Positions 32,344 to 43,156 are shown, numbered from the stretch's first letter. The stretch is 64,000 bases of DNA from Yersinia thracica (GCF_902170565.1 NZ_CABHXX010000135.1:1-64000), one strand, 5' to 3'. Translations and numbers: made by a program. Notes: generated by a model from the sequence alone, not told the origin.

Positions 32344-32377
32344 AAAAAAAACCGCCACGACAATTATCGCAGCGGTT
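32344..32377 (-). terminator. fkpA terminator
   Basis: On the minus strand AACCGC...GCGGTT with an inner CGA/TCG pairing, followed by TTTTTTT. It lies 45 nt after the fkpA stop. Confidence 0.85.
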
Positions 32378-32421
32378 ATAAGCAGAACCGAGTACCCGAT
32401 TATGACAACAAAGGCGCTAAA

Positions 32422-33234
32422 TTATTTTTTAGCTTTTGCGTCCGTAGCAGGTTGTTGTTCTTGAGCATCAGCTTTAGGTGCCGCTTTAACATCCAACAGC
32501 TCTACATCAAATACCAGAGTAGAGTTGGCTGGAATGCCTGGGACGCCAGTTTTGCCGTAAGCTAATTCTGGTGGAATAACCAGAGTTATCTTGCCGCCTT
32601 TCTTGATTTGCTTCAGGCCTTCGGTCCAACCAGGGATAACACCATCAAGACGGAAAGACAGTGGCTCACCGCGTTTGTAAGAGTTATCAAACTCAGTACC
32701 ATCGGTCAGAGTCCCTTTGTAGTTAACGACCACGGTATCACTGTCTTTTGGTGCTTCACCGGTACCGGCTTTCTCTACTTTGTACAGCAGGCCAGATGCG
32801 GTTTTCTTCACATTTTTTTCTTTAGCGAAGGTTTCGCGGTACTTAGCACCTTTATCGGCGTTTTCTTTAGAATCTTGCTCCATTTTAGCCTGAGCAGAAG
32901 CTTTTACGCGCGCTTCAAAACCTTGCAGAGTTTTTTCGATTTCTTCATCGGTCAGTTTGCTTTTGCTCGCAAAAGCATCCTGTACACCGGCGATCAACTG
33001 GTCTTTATCCAGTTTGATGCCCAACTTTTCCTGTTCTTTCAGGGAGTTATCCATATAACGCCCTAATGATGCACCTAATGCATATGCAGATTGTTGGTCA
33101 TCATTTTTAAATGCGCTATTTGTCGTTGCTGCCGCATCAGCAGTTTTGGCTGTTTCAGCAGCAAAAGTCGCAGAGGTATTCAGGGTCAGCGCCATGGTGG
33201 TAGCCAGTAGCGTTACTTTAAACAGTGATTTCAT
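32422..33234 (-). CDS. fkpA: Periplasmic FKBP-type peptidyl-prolyl isomerase FkpA
   Basis: Periplasmic chaperone and prolyl isomerase that helps envelope proteins fold. 270 residues from the ATG at 33234 (GGAGAA upstream); signal peptide of about 26 residues (MKSLFKVTLLATTMALTLNT then SATFAA), an N-terminal dimerisation and chaperone domain (about 45-150) and a C-terminal FKBP domain with VVVNYKGTLTDGTEFDNSY and IPPELAYG. The Ala/Lys-rich tail is typical. A sigma-E-like promoter lies upstream. Confidence 0.97.
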   Translation of the reverse strand: MKSLFKVTLLATTMALTLNTSATFAAETAKTADAAATTNSAFKNDDQQSAYALGASLGRYMDNSLKEQEKLGIKLDKDQLIAGVQDAFASKSKLTDEEIEKTLQGFEARVKASAQAKMEQDSKENADKGAKYRETFAKEKNVKKTASGLLYKVEKAGTGEAPKDSDTVVVNYKGTLTDGTEFDNSYKRGEPLSFRLDGVIPGWTEGLKQIKKGGKITLVIPPELAYGKTGVPGIPANSTLVFDVELLDVKAAPKADAQEQQPATDAKAKK

Positions 33235-33350
33235 CCATTTCTCCATTGGCTTAAGGACACTTACCCCAAGCAACGATTATAAGTGTGTCTTGTACTATAA
33301 CTGTCTGTGCGAACACAAAACAATCTCTATGCAGATGCTATTAAGTGATA

Positions 33351-33379
33351 TTAAGACTTTTTTTACTACAAGAAGTTTC
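33351..33379 (-). promoter_or_regulatory. Candidate sigma-E promoter of fkpA
   Basis: On the minus strand GAAACTT (33373-33379), 16-bp spacer, TCTTAA (33351-33356), close to the sigma-E consensus GAACTT-N16-TCTGA. fkpA belongs to the sigma-E regulon in E. coli. The distance to the start codon is about 115 nt. Confidence 0.5.
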
Positions 33380-33517
33380 GTTTTATCTATATCTTGACCC
33401 TCGCAGGGTAATAATGGGGTTTTACCAGTAGAATTATCCCTCCCCTGTTTTATGACCGTCGAAGAGAAAGCGACCATCAAATGGAAAGTGATCAGAGGGT
33501 ATGGTTTGCAGTTATAA

Positions 33518-33748
<231 letters not shown>

Positions 33749-33782
33749 CTCGCGCAGTTGCAATTCGATTGACATAAATAGC

Positions 33783-33809
33783 AAAAAGCCAGCCGCAAGG
33801 CTGGCTTTT
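33783..33809. terminator. Bidirectional terminator between slyX and slyD
   Basis: AAAAGCCAGCC-GCAA-GGCTGGCTTTT: a GC-rich stem with a GCAA tetraloop and A/T tracts on both sides between convergent genes. Confidence 0.92.
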
Positions 33810-33845
33810 GACTGACCCTATCAAATGTTAGTGGCAGGTCAGATG

Positions 33846-34424
33846 TTAGTGACAGCCGCAGCCGCCTTTACCACAACCGCCTTTACCATGTTCATGACCT
33901 TGGTCACTTTCATCATGGCCACCGCAGCAACCGTCACCGTGCTCATGGTGATGATCATGCTCACCGTGTACGTGACCATGCTGCAGTTCTTCTTCTGTTG
34001 CTTCACGGATTGCAACCACTTCAACGTGGAAGTTCAAATCCTGACCCGCCAGCATGTGGTTACCATCAACCACAACGTGCTCGCCTTCAACAGCAGTGAT
34101 TTCGACTGGCACTGGGCCTTGATCGGTATCAGCCAGGAAACGCATGCCAACTTCCAACTCGTCAACGCCCATAAAGACGTCTTTCGGTACGCGCTGCACC
34201 AGATTTTCATCATAGCTGCCGTAACCTTCGTCGGCGTTTACACGCACGTCAAAGCTGTCGCCCGCTTCATGGCCTTCAAGCGCTTTTTCCAAACCTGCGA
34301 TCAGAGAACCGTGGCCGTGCAGGTAGTCCAACGGCGCGCTCACCGGAGACTCATCAACTAACACACCGTCTTCTGTACGCACCTGGTAAGCCAGGCTGAC
34401 CACCAAGTCTTTTGCTACTTTCAT
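33846..34424 (-). CDS. slyD: FKBP-type prolyl isomerase and metallochaperone SlyD
   Basis: Cytosolic prolyl isomerase and chaperone that also supplies nickel to hydrogenase. 192 residues; FKBP domain (1-69 and 130-150) interrupted by the insert-in-flap domain, then a tail from about 150 rich in His and Cys (GHVHGEHDHHHEHGDGCCGG) for Ni/Zn binding. Start by AGGAGATATC before the ATG at 34424; it gives the E. coli N-terminus MKVAKDLVVSLAYQVRTEDG. Confidence 0.97.
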   Translation of the reverse strand: MKVAKDLVVSLAYQVRTEDGVLVDESPVSAPLDYLHGHGSLIAGLEKALEGHEAGDSFDVRVNADEGYGSYDENLVQRVPKDVFMGVDELEVGMRFLADTDQGPVPVEITAVEGEHVVVDGNHMLAGQDLNFHVEVVAIREATEEELQHGHVHGEHDHHHEHGDGCCGGHDESDQGHEHGKGGCGKGGCGCH

Positions 34425-34518
34425 GATATCTCCTACCCTTGGAACAAAAATTGGCACAGATTGTAGCGGAAATCTGCACCGCTGTACTCTCCAGCATAAA
34501 AAAACACGAAGAATAACG

Positions 34519-34743
34519 CTACTCTGGATCGAAAATTCCGATCACTTGTTCATTCTCACGGACATGCTGATTGACCTGTTCGTCCGTCTGACGCTGATGG
34601 TGACCGCACTTAACACACTCCACCACTTCCACTTGGTCTTCACGCCATAAAGCCAGCGTATCCAGTGCCTTACATTGCGGACAAACAGCCCCGGCGATGA
34701 ATCTTTTCCGTGTTGCTGTCTTGCTATTTGACGTAATTGCCAT
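34519..34743 (-). CDS. yheV: Zinc-ribbon protein YheV
   Basis: A small protein of 74 residues and unknown function. One zinc ribbon with CPQC and CVKC (about residues 22-25 and 43-46) and the conserved end VIGIFDPE. Two adjacent ATGs exist; the second (34743) has the better distance of 6 nt to GGAG. It lies directly after kefB, as in E. coli. Confidence 0.87.
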   Translation of the reverse strand: MAITSNSKTATRKRFIAGAVCPQCKALDTLALWREDQVEVVECVKCGHHQRQTDEQVNQHVRENEQVIGIFDPE

Positions 34744-34757
34744 CATTTTCTCCGGCA

Positions 34758-36566
34758 TTATTCGTATTCATCCCACCCATCTAACTGCCGACTTTCATGC
34801 AGCATTTCTCGTTGGAAAATATCTTCCAGTTCACGGCGGGCTTCTTTAATTCTGGAAATTTGCGCGACATCCCCATGATGCTGCGGCACCAGCTCACGCA
34901 ACATTCGCATGTCGAGACGGCGGAAATGTTGCTGTGCTCGGTAGGCCTGATGCGGATGCATCCCTAACTCCAGCAGCGTTTTTCGCCCCAACTCCAGCGC
35001 ACTGGAGAAAGTCTCGCGCGTAAAATCTTTAACCCCGTTTTGCAGCAACTCATGCGCTTCAACACGCCCTCTGGCACGGGCCAGAATGTGTAAGTTGGGG
35101 AAATGTTGCTGGCACAAATGCACCAGCGTCATGGTGTCTTCCGGCTCATTACAGGTGATCACGATAGCTTTGGCTTTTTCCGCTCCGGCCGCCCGCAACA
35201 GTTCCAGCTCAGTAGCATCACCATAGTAAACTTTATAGCCGTATTTGCGCATCACACTGACGGCACTGACATCGCGCTCCAACACAGTAATGCGCATTTT
35301 GTTCGCCATCAGTAAGCGGCCAATCACCTGACCAAAGCGCCCGAAGCCGATAATAATCACCTGAGGGTCATTATCTTCAACAAACGGCTTCTCGTCGCTC
35401 TCTTCCTGCGCGTTGTAACGGCGGACCAAAATGCGGTCAATCCCCTGCATCAATAGCGGCGTGGTCATCATTGAGAGAGTGACAACCACCAGCAGCAATG
35501 CCAGTTGCTCAGCATCCAACACGTGCTGAGAGAATGCCGCTGAGAATAACACGAAAGCAAATTCGCCCCCTTGGCTTAGCACCCCAGCAAATTGCAGCCG
35601 CACCGAACGGCGCAAGCCAAATGTCCGCGCTAAACCATACAGCACCGTGCCTTTGATAAAGACCAGCGCCAGAACACCGAGCAGCACATCCAGCAAATGA
35701 GTAAACAAGACGCCGAGGTTCAAAGCCATCCCGACTGAGATGAAAAATAGCCCGAGCAACAGCCCTTTAAAGGGTTCGATGGCAATTTCCAGCTCATGCT
35801 GGAACTCACTTTCAGCCAGTAATATCCCGGCGATAAAAGTCCCGAGCGCCATTGATAGGCCCAGAGCATCCATAAACAGCGCCGAACCCAGTACCACCAG
35901 CAAAGCCGCAGCAGTGAACACTTCCCGCACACCAGAGGCCACAATGTAGCGGAATAATGGGCGCAGCAAATAGCGGCCGCCAATCAGCATGCCGGCAAAA
36001 GCCGCGATTTTGATGCCAATCTTGACCCAATCATTCGCCGCCCCGCCGCCACCGGCCAAAATAGGAATCAGCGCCAAGGCCGGGATCACCGCCATATCCT
36101 GAAACAGCAACACCGAGAAACCGAGCTGGCCGCCTTCATTGCGGTTCATGCCCTTTTCCCGCATTAGCTGCAATGCCATCGCGGTTGAGGACATCGCCAA
36201 ACCGATACCGCCAATCACCGCCGCCTGCCAGGCAAAATGGCTGAAGTAGAGTAATGCCCCCAGCACCGCAGCGGTTATCACCACCTGACCCGCACCGACG
36301 CCAAAAATAGAGCGCCGTAACTGCCAAAGCTTGGCTGGGTTCAACTCCAACCCAATGATAAACATCAGGAAGACAACGCCCAGCTCGGAGAAATGGAGTA
36401 TTTCGTCGACATCACGAATAAAGCCCAATCCCCAAGGGCCAATGGCGATACCCGCAATCAAATAGCCCAAAACCGCCCCAATACCGAGGCGCTGGGCAAT
36501 GGGAACCGCCACCACAGCGGCAAATAAAAATAATAAAATCGCGGTCAGTAGCGCCGAGCCTTCCAT
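34758..36566 (-). CDS. kefB: Glutathione-regulated potassium efflux antiporter KefB
   Basis: Inner-membrane K+/H+ antiporter kept closed by glutathione and opened by glutathione adducts of electrophiles, which acidifies the cytosol protectively. 602 residues: about 12 membrane spans (1-385) of the CPA2 family, then a Rossmann RCK/KTN domain with [16 protein letters not shown] (about 402-417), ending QLDGWDEYE as in E. coli. Start at the ATG 36566 (MEGSALLTA), 2 nt after the kefG stop. Confidence 0.97.
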   Translation of the reverse strand: MEGSALLTAILLFLFAAVVAVPIAQRLGIGAVLGYLIAGIAIGPWGLGFIRDVDEILHFSELGVVFLMFIIGLELNPAKLWQLRRSIFGVGAGQVVITAAVLGALLYFSHFAWQAAVIGGIGLAMSSTAMALQLMREKGMNRNEGGQLGFSVLLFQDMAVIPALALIPILAGGGGAANDWVKIGIKIAAFAGMLIGGRYLLRPLFRYIVASGVREVFTAAALLVVLGSALFMDALGLSMALGTFIAGILLAESEFQHELEIAIEPFKGLLLGLFFISVGMALNLGVLFTHLLDVLLGVLALVFIKGTVLYGLARTFGLRRSVRLQFAGVLSQGGEFAFVLFSAAFSQHVLDAEQLALLLVVVTLSMMTTPLLMQGIDRILVRRYNAQEESDEKPFVEDNDPQVIIIGFGRFGQVIGRLLMANKMRITVLERDVSAVSVMRKYGYKVYYGDATELELLRAAGAEKAKAIVITCNEPEDTMTLVHLCQQHFPNLHILARARGRVEAHELLQNGVKDFTRETFSSALELGRKTLLELGMHPHQAYRAQQHFRRLDMRMLRELVPQHHGDVAQISRIKEARRELEDIFQREMLHESRQLDGWDEYE

Positions 36567-36568
36567 AT

Positions 36569-37123
36569 TCAGTGCCCTCCCGTCGGTAGCGGTGACTGCA
36601 ACCACTGCCCATAAGCTTGCGCATGGCTAGCCAGGACTTCCGGTTTCTGCCGCCGTGCCCAGTAAATAATCATCGGATTCATCCAATGCATATGGCACAT
36701 AGCTGCCGTCAATTCGAAGGGCCGCAAAATATCTTCCATCGGGTAGCGGTTATAGCCGCCAACACGATAGGCTCCTTCTGGCTCGCCGGTGGTTATCACC
36801 GAACGCCAATATTTACCGGTCAAAGCATGCCCCCCGACCCCATTCGCAAAACCACGCGCCAGCACCCGATCCAGCCACTCTTTCAGTAACGCCGGGCAAC
36901 TGTAAGTATAAAGAGGATGTTGAAAGACAATAATTTGATGCTCGCGGAGCAATTGCTGCTCATGGTGAATATCAATAAAAAAATCCGGATAATGTGCATA
37001 TAAATCGTGCACAGTGACATGCTCTAGCTGCTGCACCGGTTGCAATAAAACCCGGTTAGCGACCGAGTCCTGTGATTCCGGATGGGCATACAGCAGCAAA
37101 ACCTTTGGTGGCTGCGACATCAT
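36569..37123 (-). CDS. kefG: KefB ancillary quinone oxidoreductase KefG
   Basis: Flavodoxin-fold FMN protein that binds KefB, is needed for its full activity and reduces quinones. 184 residues with [20 protein letters not shown] and [20 protein letters not shown], near-identical to E. coli KefG. First gene of the kefG-kefB pair and divergent from yheS. Confidence 0.96.
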   Translation of the reverse strand: MMSQPPKVLLLYAHPESQDSVANRVLLQPVQQLEHVTVHDLYAHYPDFFIDIHHEQQLLREHQIIVFQHPLYTYSCPALLKEWLDRVLARGFANGVGGHALTGKYWRSVITTGEPEGAYRVGGYNRYPMEDILRPFELTAAMCHMHWMNPMIIYWARRQKPEVLASHAQAYGQWLQSPLPTGGH

Positions 37124-37282
37124 TCCCCTCCAAAGCGTCGTCAGGGTCCGGTTTTTCCGTTACCATGCTTCGCAAAGACCAAAAAGACTAAGATTTGTAC
37201 CCGAAGTCATTGGCGTTGTCAGTCGGCAACCTCAAGAACCAAGGGGATGATAATTTAACATATCCTAAACATACGGCACTCT

Positions 37283-39199
37283 ATGATTGTTTTTTCCTCA
37301 CTACAAATTCGACGTGGTACTCGTGTCTTGCTGGACAACGCGACAGCAACGATTAACCCTGGACAAAAGGTCGGGCTGGTCGGCAAAAACGGCTGTGGTA
37401 AATCCACTCTGTTGGCGTTGCTCAAAGGCGAACTCAGCGCCGATGGGGGCAATGCCACTTTTCCCAGTAACTGGGCGCTGGCTTGGGTCAACCAAGAGAC
37501 CCCCGCTCTGGATGTGCCGGCGATAGAGTATGTTATCGACGGCGATCGCGAATATCGTCAGTTGGAGGCCGAACTTCAGTCCGCCAATGAAAAAAATGAC
37601 GGCCATGCCATTGCTACCGTGCATGGCAAACTCGATGCCATCGACGCCTGGACTATTCAGTCGCGTGCTGCCAGTTTGCTCCACGGGCTGGGCTTTTCTC
37701 AAGAGCAATTACAGCAGCCGGTGCGTTCATTTTCCGGCGGCTGGCGGATGCGCCTTAACCTGGCGCAAGCACTGGTTTGCCGCTCTGATTTACTGTTGCT
37801 GGATGAACCGACCAACCATTTAGATTTGGATGCGGTGATCTGGCTGGAAAAATGGCTGAAAAGCTACCCCGGCACACTGGTGCTGATTTCCCATGACCGC
37901 GATTTCCTTGATCCTATTATCGATAAAATTCTGCATATTGAACAGCAAACGCTGAATGAATACACCGGTAACTATTCATCTTTCGAACGCCAGCGCGCGA
38001 CTAAGCTGTCGCAACAACAATCGATGTATCAGAATCAGCAAGAAAAAGTCGCGCATCTGAAAAGTTACATTGACCGCTTCCGCGCCCAGGCGACCAAAGC
38101 CAAGCAAGCCCAAAGCCGCATTAAAATGCTTGAGCGGATGGAGCTGATTGCACCGGCCCATGTGGATAATCCATTCCACTTCAGTTTCCGCACACCGGAA
38201 AGCTTGCCAGACCCGCTGTTGCGGATGGACAAAGTCAGCGCCGGTTATGGTGACCGCACTATTTTAGAATCTATCAAGCTCAATCTGGTGCCCGGCTCGC
38301 GCATTGGTTTATTAGGCCGCAATGGCGCGGGTAAATCCACTTTAATCAAATTGTTAGCAGGGACTTTAGAGCCACAAAGTGGTGAAATCGGTCTGTCCAA
38401 AGGGATTAAACTGGGTTACTTCGCCCAGCATCAGCTTGAATTCTTACGAGCAGATGAATCTCCGCTGCAACATATGAGCCGCCTGGCCCCCAAGGAGCCG
38501 GAGCAGCAGTTGCGCGATTATCTCGGTGGCTACGGTTTTCAGGGGGATCAGGTTACCGACCCTACCGCCCGCTTCTCTGGTGGTGAAAAGGCGCGGCTGG
38601 TATTGGCGCTGATTATCTGGCAGCGCCCTAACCTGTTGCTGCTGGATGAACCGACCAACCATCTGGATCTTGATATGCGCCAGGCGCTGACCGAGGCACT
38701 GATTGATTTCGAAGGTGCATTGGTGGTGGTGTCCCATGATCGTCACTTATTACGGTCAACTACTGATGACCTTTACCTGGTACACGATGGTAAAGTGGAG
38801 CAGTTCGACGGCGATCTGGAGGATTATCAACAGTTTCTGGTGGATGTACAGCGCCAACAAAGCCAGCAAGATAACCCCGGCAAAGAGTTATCCGGCAACA
38901 GCGCACAGCAACGCAAAGACCAAAAACGCCGTGATGCTGAGTTCCGCAGCCAAACCCAGCCGTTGCGTAAGCAAATTATGACGCTGGAAAAACAGATGGA
39001 TAAACTCAGTACCGAATTAGCGGCAGTTGAGGAGCAACTCGCTGATTCCGCACTGTACGACATGGCTCGCAAGAGCGATCTCACCCAATGCTTACAGCAG
39101 CAGACACAGGTGAAATCCAAGCTGGAAGAAACTGAGATGCATTGGTTGGATGCACAAGAGCAGTTGGAGAATATCACCAGGCAATTCGAAGCGGGGTAA
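37283..39199 (+). CDS. yheS: ABC-F family ATPase YheS
   Basis: Cytosolic ribosome-associated ABC-F protein; members of this family relieve ribosome stalling. 638 residues: two ABC domains with Walker A GKNGCGKS (34-41) and GRNGAGKS (about 344), two LSGG-type signatures (FSGGWRMR, FSGGEKAR) and two LLLLDEPTNHLDLD Walker B segments, joined by an interdomain linker, plus a charged C-terminal coiled coil (about 540-635). No membrane spans. Near-identical to E. coli YheS (637 residues). Confidence 0.96.
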   Translation: MIVFSSLQIRRGTRVLLDNATATINPGQKVGLVGKNGCGKSTLLALLKGELSADGGNATFPSNWALAWVNQETPALDVPAIEYVIDGDREYRQLEAELQSANEKNDGHAIATVHGKLDAIDAWTIQSRAASLLHGLGFSQEQLQQPVRSFSGGWRMRLNLAQALVCRSDLLLLDEPTNHLDLDAVIWLEKWLKSYPGTLVLISHDRDFLDPIIDKILHIEQQTLNEYTGNYSSFERQRATKLSQQQSMYQNQQEKVAHLKSYIDRFRAQATKAKQAQSRIKMLERMELIAPAHVDNPFHFSFRTPESLPDPLLRMDKVSAGYGDRTILESIKLNLVPGSRIGLLGRNGAGKSTLIKLLAGTLEPQSGEIGLSKGIKLGYFAQHQLEFLRADESPLQHMSRLAPKEPEQQLRDYLGGYGFQGDQVTDPTARFSGGEKARLVLALIIWQRPNLLLLDEPTNHLDLDMRQALTEALIDFEGALVVVSHDRHLLRSTTDDLYLVHDGKVEQFDGDLEDYQQFLVDVQRQQSQQDNPGKELSGNSAQQRKDQKRRDAEFRSQTQPLRKQIMTLEKQMDKLSTELAAVEEQLADSALYDMARKSDLTQCLQQQTQVKSKLEETEMHWLDAQEQLENITRQFEAG

Positions 39200-39208
39200 C
39201 CCGCTTTT
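39189..39208 (+). terminator. yheS terminator overlapping its stop codon
   Basis: AAGCGGG-GTAA-CCCGCTTTTC: a 7-bp stem whose loop contains the TAA stop of yheS. The T-run is short, so some read-through into the glycosyltransferase 42 nt downstream is possible. Confidence 0.65.
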
Positions 39209-39241
39209 CAAAAAAAAACCTATATTAAGGATAATAAGGTT

Positions 39242-40237
39242 ATGAATAAAAAGGATATTACCGTCATAGTGCCGGTATTTAATTGTATGCCGTACCTCAC
39301 GGAGCTGCTCGACTCGTTATGGAATCAGTCTTGTCCATCATTAGAGATTATTGCTGTTAATGATGGCTCGACGGATAACAGCCTCTCGGTTTTAGAAAAC
39401 GCCGCGCGCCGCGACTCCCGGCTCATCATCGTCAATCAACAGAATCAGGGGCTATCTGCGGCGCGTAATGCTGGAATAGCCCGGGCGACCGGAACCTGGA
39501 TTGCCTTTGCCGATGGAGATGATTGGCTGGATCCTGAAGCTTTATCAACCTGGTTACAGCAAGCTAATCAACAAAAACTCGACTTATTGATTGGCAATGG
39601 CTATCCCTTCGTCACTGCCCCCCATCACCCCGCCAGCCCTCCACTGCTGCATAAACAGTCTTGGGATCAGGTGCTTAGTGGTAAACAGTGGATTATTGAG
39701 AGTGTTGAGCGCAATGAGTGGCCACATTATGTCTGGCTGCAACTCATTCGCCGTGATCTTATTCAAGCCCACCAGCTCGCATTCATCCCCAAAATGTTAC
39801 ATGAAGATATTCTGTGGACAGCCGAACTGGCATTAGTGGCACAACGTGTGGGTTACTGTGCCGCACCATTTTATGGCTACCGCACAAATCCCAGCTCAAT
39901 CACTCACTCCCATTCAACTCGAGATCTCTTACTGCGGGCAAACAGCTATATCAACATTATCAAAGGATTAGTTGATATTTCTGACACGGCAGAACCCGAC
40001 TTACGCCGTGCTTTGCTCCGCCATGCTAACCAAGAGAGCGGCCATTTTTTGGGGCTGATGCGCAAAAGATTATCCACCTCGCCAGAACGCAGCGTACTCG
40101 CCACCAAGTTCTGCCAATTGAAGTTACATTCAGCCCTATTCCGTGGAATTGGTAACAAACATGAGTTCTGGCGGGCACTGCGTTGCACACTGACTATCGC
40201 GCGTTATGCATGGCAAAAACATTCATTACATAAATAG
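39242..40237 (+). CDS. Family 2 glycosyltransferase, probable LPS core
   Basis: Cytosolic-face glycosyltransferase of the GT-A, GT2 family. 331 residues; nucleotide-sugar motifs VIVPVFNC (8-15), VNDGSTDNS (39-47) and the metal-binding FADGDDWL (89-96), and a catalytic-base motif HEDI (187-190). No membrane span. With the GT9 gene that follows it probably adds a sugar to the lipopolysaccharide core. Related gene pairs exist at this place in other Yersinia and have been linked to core synthesis, but the sugar cannot be read from sequence. It is absent from the E. coli yheS-yheT junction. Confidence 0.85.
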   Translation: MNKKDITVIVPVFNCMPYLTELLDSLWNQSCPSLEIIAVNDGSTDNSLSVLENAARRDSRLIIVNQQNQGLSAARNAGIARATGTWIAFADGDDWLDPEALSTWLQQANQQKLDLLIGNGYPFVTAPHHPASPPLLHKQSWDQVLSGKQWIIESVERNEWPHYVWLQLIRRDLIQAHQLAFIPKMLHEDILWTAELALVAQRVGYCAAPFYGYRTNPSSITHSHSTRDLLLRANSYINIIKGLVDISDTAEPDLRRALLRHANQESGHFLGLMRKRLSTSPERSVLATKFCQLKLHSALFRGIGNKHEFWRALRCTLTIARYAWQKHSLHK

Positions 40238-40323
40238 ATATTAAATTGATGTTTATTTTTGTTATTGCTCAGAGGATTTTAATGTCTAATAAGGCATAAA
40301 ACTATTTCTGGGAAGAAGTATCA

Positions 40324-41382
40324 ATGCAGCGCATTTTGGTTATCCGAATTGATTTCCTTGGCGATATGATATGCACGACTGCTTTTTTACATGCCCTCAA
40401 ACAGCGTTGGCCTGCCGCTAAGATTCATGTCTTAGCGAACAAATACAACCGGGCAGCATTGGCACGCAATCCTGATGTCAGTGCAGTACATACTTACGTT
40501 TACAGCAAGCAATGTGAACGAAATCAGCAACCTGGCAGGCTTAAAGGCCTTCTTGATCGCTTGGCCTTGATTTGGCAATTACGGCGTTTGCGCTTTGATC
40601 TGCTGGTTATTCCTAATGGCGGCATGAATAAAAACAGTATTCAGTTCGCCAGGCAACTTAATGTGGCCGATAGCCGCTGGCATACCCCAGCCAGTGAGTT
40701 TGATGACCGCAATCCTGACCATATTGTTAACCGGCCGATACGCCACGAAGCGCTCTCCGGTTTTACACTGATGCCCGAGTTAAACTCGGTGGATATCAAT
40801 ACGCTCAAATTGTATATCTATCCTGATCCCAAATTGCAGGCGAAATGGCAGACAGAACTCGGTGAAAAAAAGCGGCCACGGGTCGGTTTTTTTGTCTCTA
40901 ACAAAGCCCCGCAACGGCGTTGGAGTTGGGAGAAGTGGCAACAGTTGGCGCTGAAACTCAGTGTTCAGGCCGATATCATCATTCTTTATGACCCTCAAGA
41001 GCCACCAAGTGAGCAACAGTTGGCAAGTATCGCGGGCCGCCCTTTATTAACCCCCTCGGTTGATGAGTTTGTGGCTGCCGCCAGCCAGTTGGATGTGGTG
41101 ATTTCAGCCGACAGTGCGCCGGTGCATATTAGTTCAGCACTGCAAATCCCGGTGGTGGCTTTGTTTGAATCCCGGCCAGAGAAATATCTGCGTTGGTATC
41201 CACTAACCCGCCACATTTTGTTGCACGCCGGCCCGCAGGTCGAAGACATCACTGTCGATGCCGTCGAAACCGCCGCGCGCGCACTGTTGGACAAAAATAA
41301 AATAGCTAAAATGGGCGTAATTGATACAGTTAGTTTGAATGCGGCCAGCGCACAAAAACCGGAGCATACAGACAGTACGTGA
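40324..41382 (+). CDS. Family 9 glycosyltransferase, heptosyltransferase-like
   Basis: GT-B enzyme of the ADP-heptose:LPS heptosyltransferase family. 352 residues; N-terminal ILVIRIDFLGDMICTTAFLH (4-23), with the family Asp14 of RxDxLGD, and C-terminal donor site SADSAPVHISSAL (261-273), followed by ESRPEKYLRWYP. It probably transfers heptose (WaaQ-like) or a related sugar to the core. It lies 86 nt after the GT2 gene on the same strand. The C-terminal 25 residues look unconserved. Confidence 0.85.
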   Translation: MQRILVIRIDFLGDMICTTAFLHALKQRWPAAKIHVLANKYNRAALARNPDVSAVHTYVYSKQCERNQQPGRLKGLLDRLALIWQLRRLRFDLLVIPNGGMNKNSIQFARQLNVADSRWHTPASEFDDRNPDHIVNRPIRHEALSGFTLMPELNSVDINTLKLYIYPDPKLQAKWQTELGEKKRPRVGFFVSNKAPQRRWSWEKWQQLALKLSVQADIIILYDPQEPPSEQQLASIAGRPLLTPSVDEFVAAASQLDVVISADSAPVHISSALQIPVVALFESRPEKYLRWYPLTRHILLHAGPQVEDITVDAVETAARALLDKNKIAKMGVIDTVSLNAASAQKPEHTDST

Positions 41383-41429
41383 GGATTGTGAGCACTGCCC
41401 AAGTTCAAAATAACAAATAAGATAGCCGA

Positions 41430-42278
41430 TTAAGGCCGGAACACCGGTTTGTCGCCCAAAATCGTCGCCCGGTGCATAATCCGCCGCTGTGGTAAATAAT
41501 CCGCATTGGCATAGTGTTGAGTGACGCGGTTATCCCAGATAGCCACGTCATCCTGCTGCCAGCGCCAGCGCACCTGAAACTCGGGTTTTGTGGTGTGGGC
41601 AAACAGAAAACGCAGTAGCGCATCACTCTCTTTATCACTCAAATCAACAATTCGAGTAGTGAATCCTTCATTGACGAATAATGCCTGACGCCCACTCACT
41701 GGATGGGTGCGTACCACCGGATGGAGCAACGGCGGATTCTTCTCTTTTGCCAGCAACCAGCGCTGATGCTCTTCCGGCGTGGTACGGTGTTTGTGCTCGG
41801 GGAAAGAATGGGTGAAATCGTGCTCCGCCCGTAGCCCCGCCAATAGCTGCTTAAAGGGCGCAGAGAGAGCTTCATAAGCCGCAATCCCACTGCTCCATAA
41901 AGTATCGCCGCCGGTGGTCGGCAACTGCTTGGCTGCCAGAATCGCGCCCAATGGCGGATTTTCGATAAACGTCACGTCAGTGTGCCAGTTGTCATTATCC
42001 GGCGGGTTATCATCGTGCGTGTCCAACACAATGATTTCTTCACACTCTTTAGCATGAGGGTAAACCGGGTGAATATGTAAATCACCAAAGCGCCCGGCTA
42101 AATCGCGCTGCTGTAGCGGGGTAATCGGCTGATGGCGGAAAAACAGCACTTGATGCTTGAGCAAAGCATGATAAAGCTGCTCAAACTGGCTGTCTCCCAA
42201 TGGGCGGGCGATATTAATATTCTCAACCAACGCCCCAATATACGGCCCCAACGGGGTCACTACCAAACGTTCATTCAT
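41430..42278 (-). CDS. tauD: Taurine dioxygenase TauD
   Basis: Fe(II)/2-oxoglutarate oxygenase that hydroxylates taurine so that it breaks down to sulfite and aminoacetaldehyde, releasing sulfur. 282 residues; the iron triad His99, Asp101 (WHTDVTF) and His255, and the 2-oxoglutarate arginine Arg266, sit at the same positions as in E. coli TauD. The start at 42278 overlaps the tauC stop (ATGA) and has GGAG 7 nt upstream. Last gene of tauABCD. Confidence 0.96.
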   Translation of the reverse strand: MNERLVVTPLGPYIGALVENINIARPLGDSQFEQLYHALLKHQVLFFRHQPITPLQQRDLAGRFGDLHIHPVYPHAKECEEIIVLDTHDDNPPDNDNWHTDVTFIENPPLGAILAAKQLPTTGGDTLWSSGIAAYEALSAPFKQLLAGLRAEHDFTHSFPEHKHRTTPEEHQRWLLAKEKNPPLLHPVVRTHPVSGRQALFVNEGFTTRIVDLSDKESDALLRFLFAHTTKPEFQVRWRWQQDDVAIWDNRVTQHYANADYLPQRRIMHRATILGDKPVFRP

Positions 42279-43156
42279 TGCTGTGCTCCATACCAAGGCG
42301 TTAACCGGCGTTGAATCGCCCGCAAACTTAATTCCATCCCAAAGGCGATAATGGCAATCACACTGATGCCCGCAATCACCACGTCGGTCGCCAGAAACTC
42401 ACCGGCGGATTGCACCATAAAGCCCAAACCCCGGGTGGCGGCGATTAATTCGGCGGCTACTAATGTTGACCAACCGACCCCCAAACCAATGCGAATACCG
42501 GTTAGGATTTCCGGTAATGCACTGGGCAAGATAACAAACCATAAAACCTGCCAGCGGCTGGCCCCTAATGCGCGGGCGGCTCTTACTCGCACCTGCGCCA
42601 CACTGCGCACCCCAGCCACGGCGGCCAAGGTGATCGGCGCGAATATGGCCAGATAAATCAGTAGGATTTTTGAGGTTTCACCAATACCAAACCAAATCAC
42701 CATCAGGGGTAAATAAGCTAACGGCGGTACTGGGCGATAAATTTCAATCAGCGGGTCCAGCACACCGCGAACCCTGTTGCTCAGCCCCATCGCAATGCCG
42801 GTGGGGACGCCGAGCGCTACCGCGGCTAACAAGGCAATTAAAATTCGCCCCAAACTGGCCGTCAAATGCTGCCATAGCGTGGCATCCATAAACCCCTGCG
42901 GGCTGGCAATCACCAGTAATTGACGCAAAACCTGCTGCGGCGCGGGCAAAAACAGTGGGCTGATAAGCCCAAGCGCGGTGACTGCCCACCACAGCGCCAC
43001 CACACTCGCCAAGGTGGCGATACTGAGCCACAGCCCTTTGCTGGCCGATGAACGGCGGGTTATTTTTCCTGGCGCAGGCCGTGTGACATCAGGCGCGGGT
43101 GACGAATTGACTTGTTGGCGTAAATTGCCGTCGCGTAGGGTGCTGTGCAGGCTCAT
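42275..43156 (-). CDS. tauC: Taurine ABC transporter permease TauC
   Basis: Inner-membrane permease of the BPD family. 293 residues; a cytosolic N-terminus of about 45 residues longer than in E. coli TauC, then about six membrane spans and the EAA loop [20 protein letters not shown] contacting TauB. It overlaps tauB and tauD by 4 nt each. Confidence 0.95.
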   Translation of the reverse strand: MSLHSTLRDGNLRQQVNSSPAPDVTRPAPGKITRRSSASKGLWLSIATLASVVALWWAVTALGLISPLFLPAPQQVLRQLLVIASPQGFMDATLWQHLTASLGRILIALLAAVALGVPTGIAMGLSNRVRGVLDPLIEIYRPVPPLAYLPLMVIWFGIGETSKILLIYLAIFAPITLAAVAGVRSVAQVRVRAARALGASRWQVLWFVILPSALPEILTGIRIGLGVGWSTLVAAELIAATRGLGFMVQSAGEFLATDVVIAGISVIAIIAFGMELSLRAIQRRLTPWYGAQQ

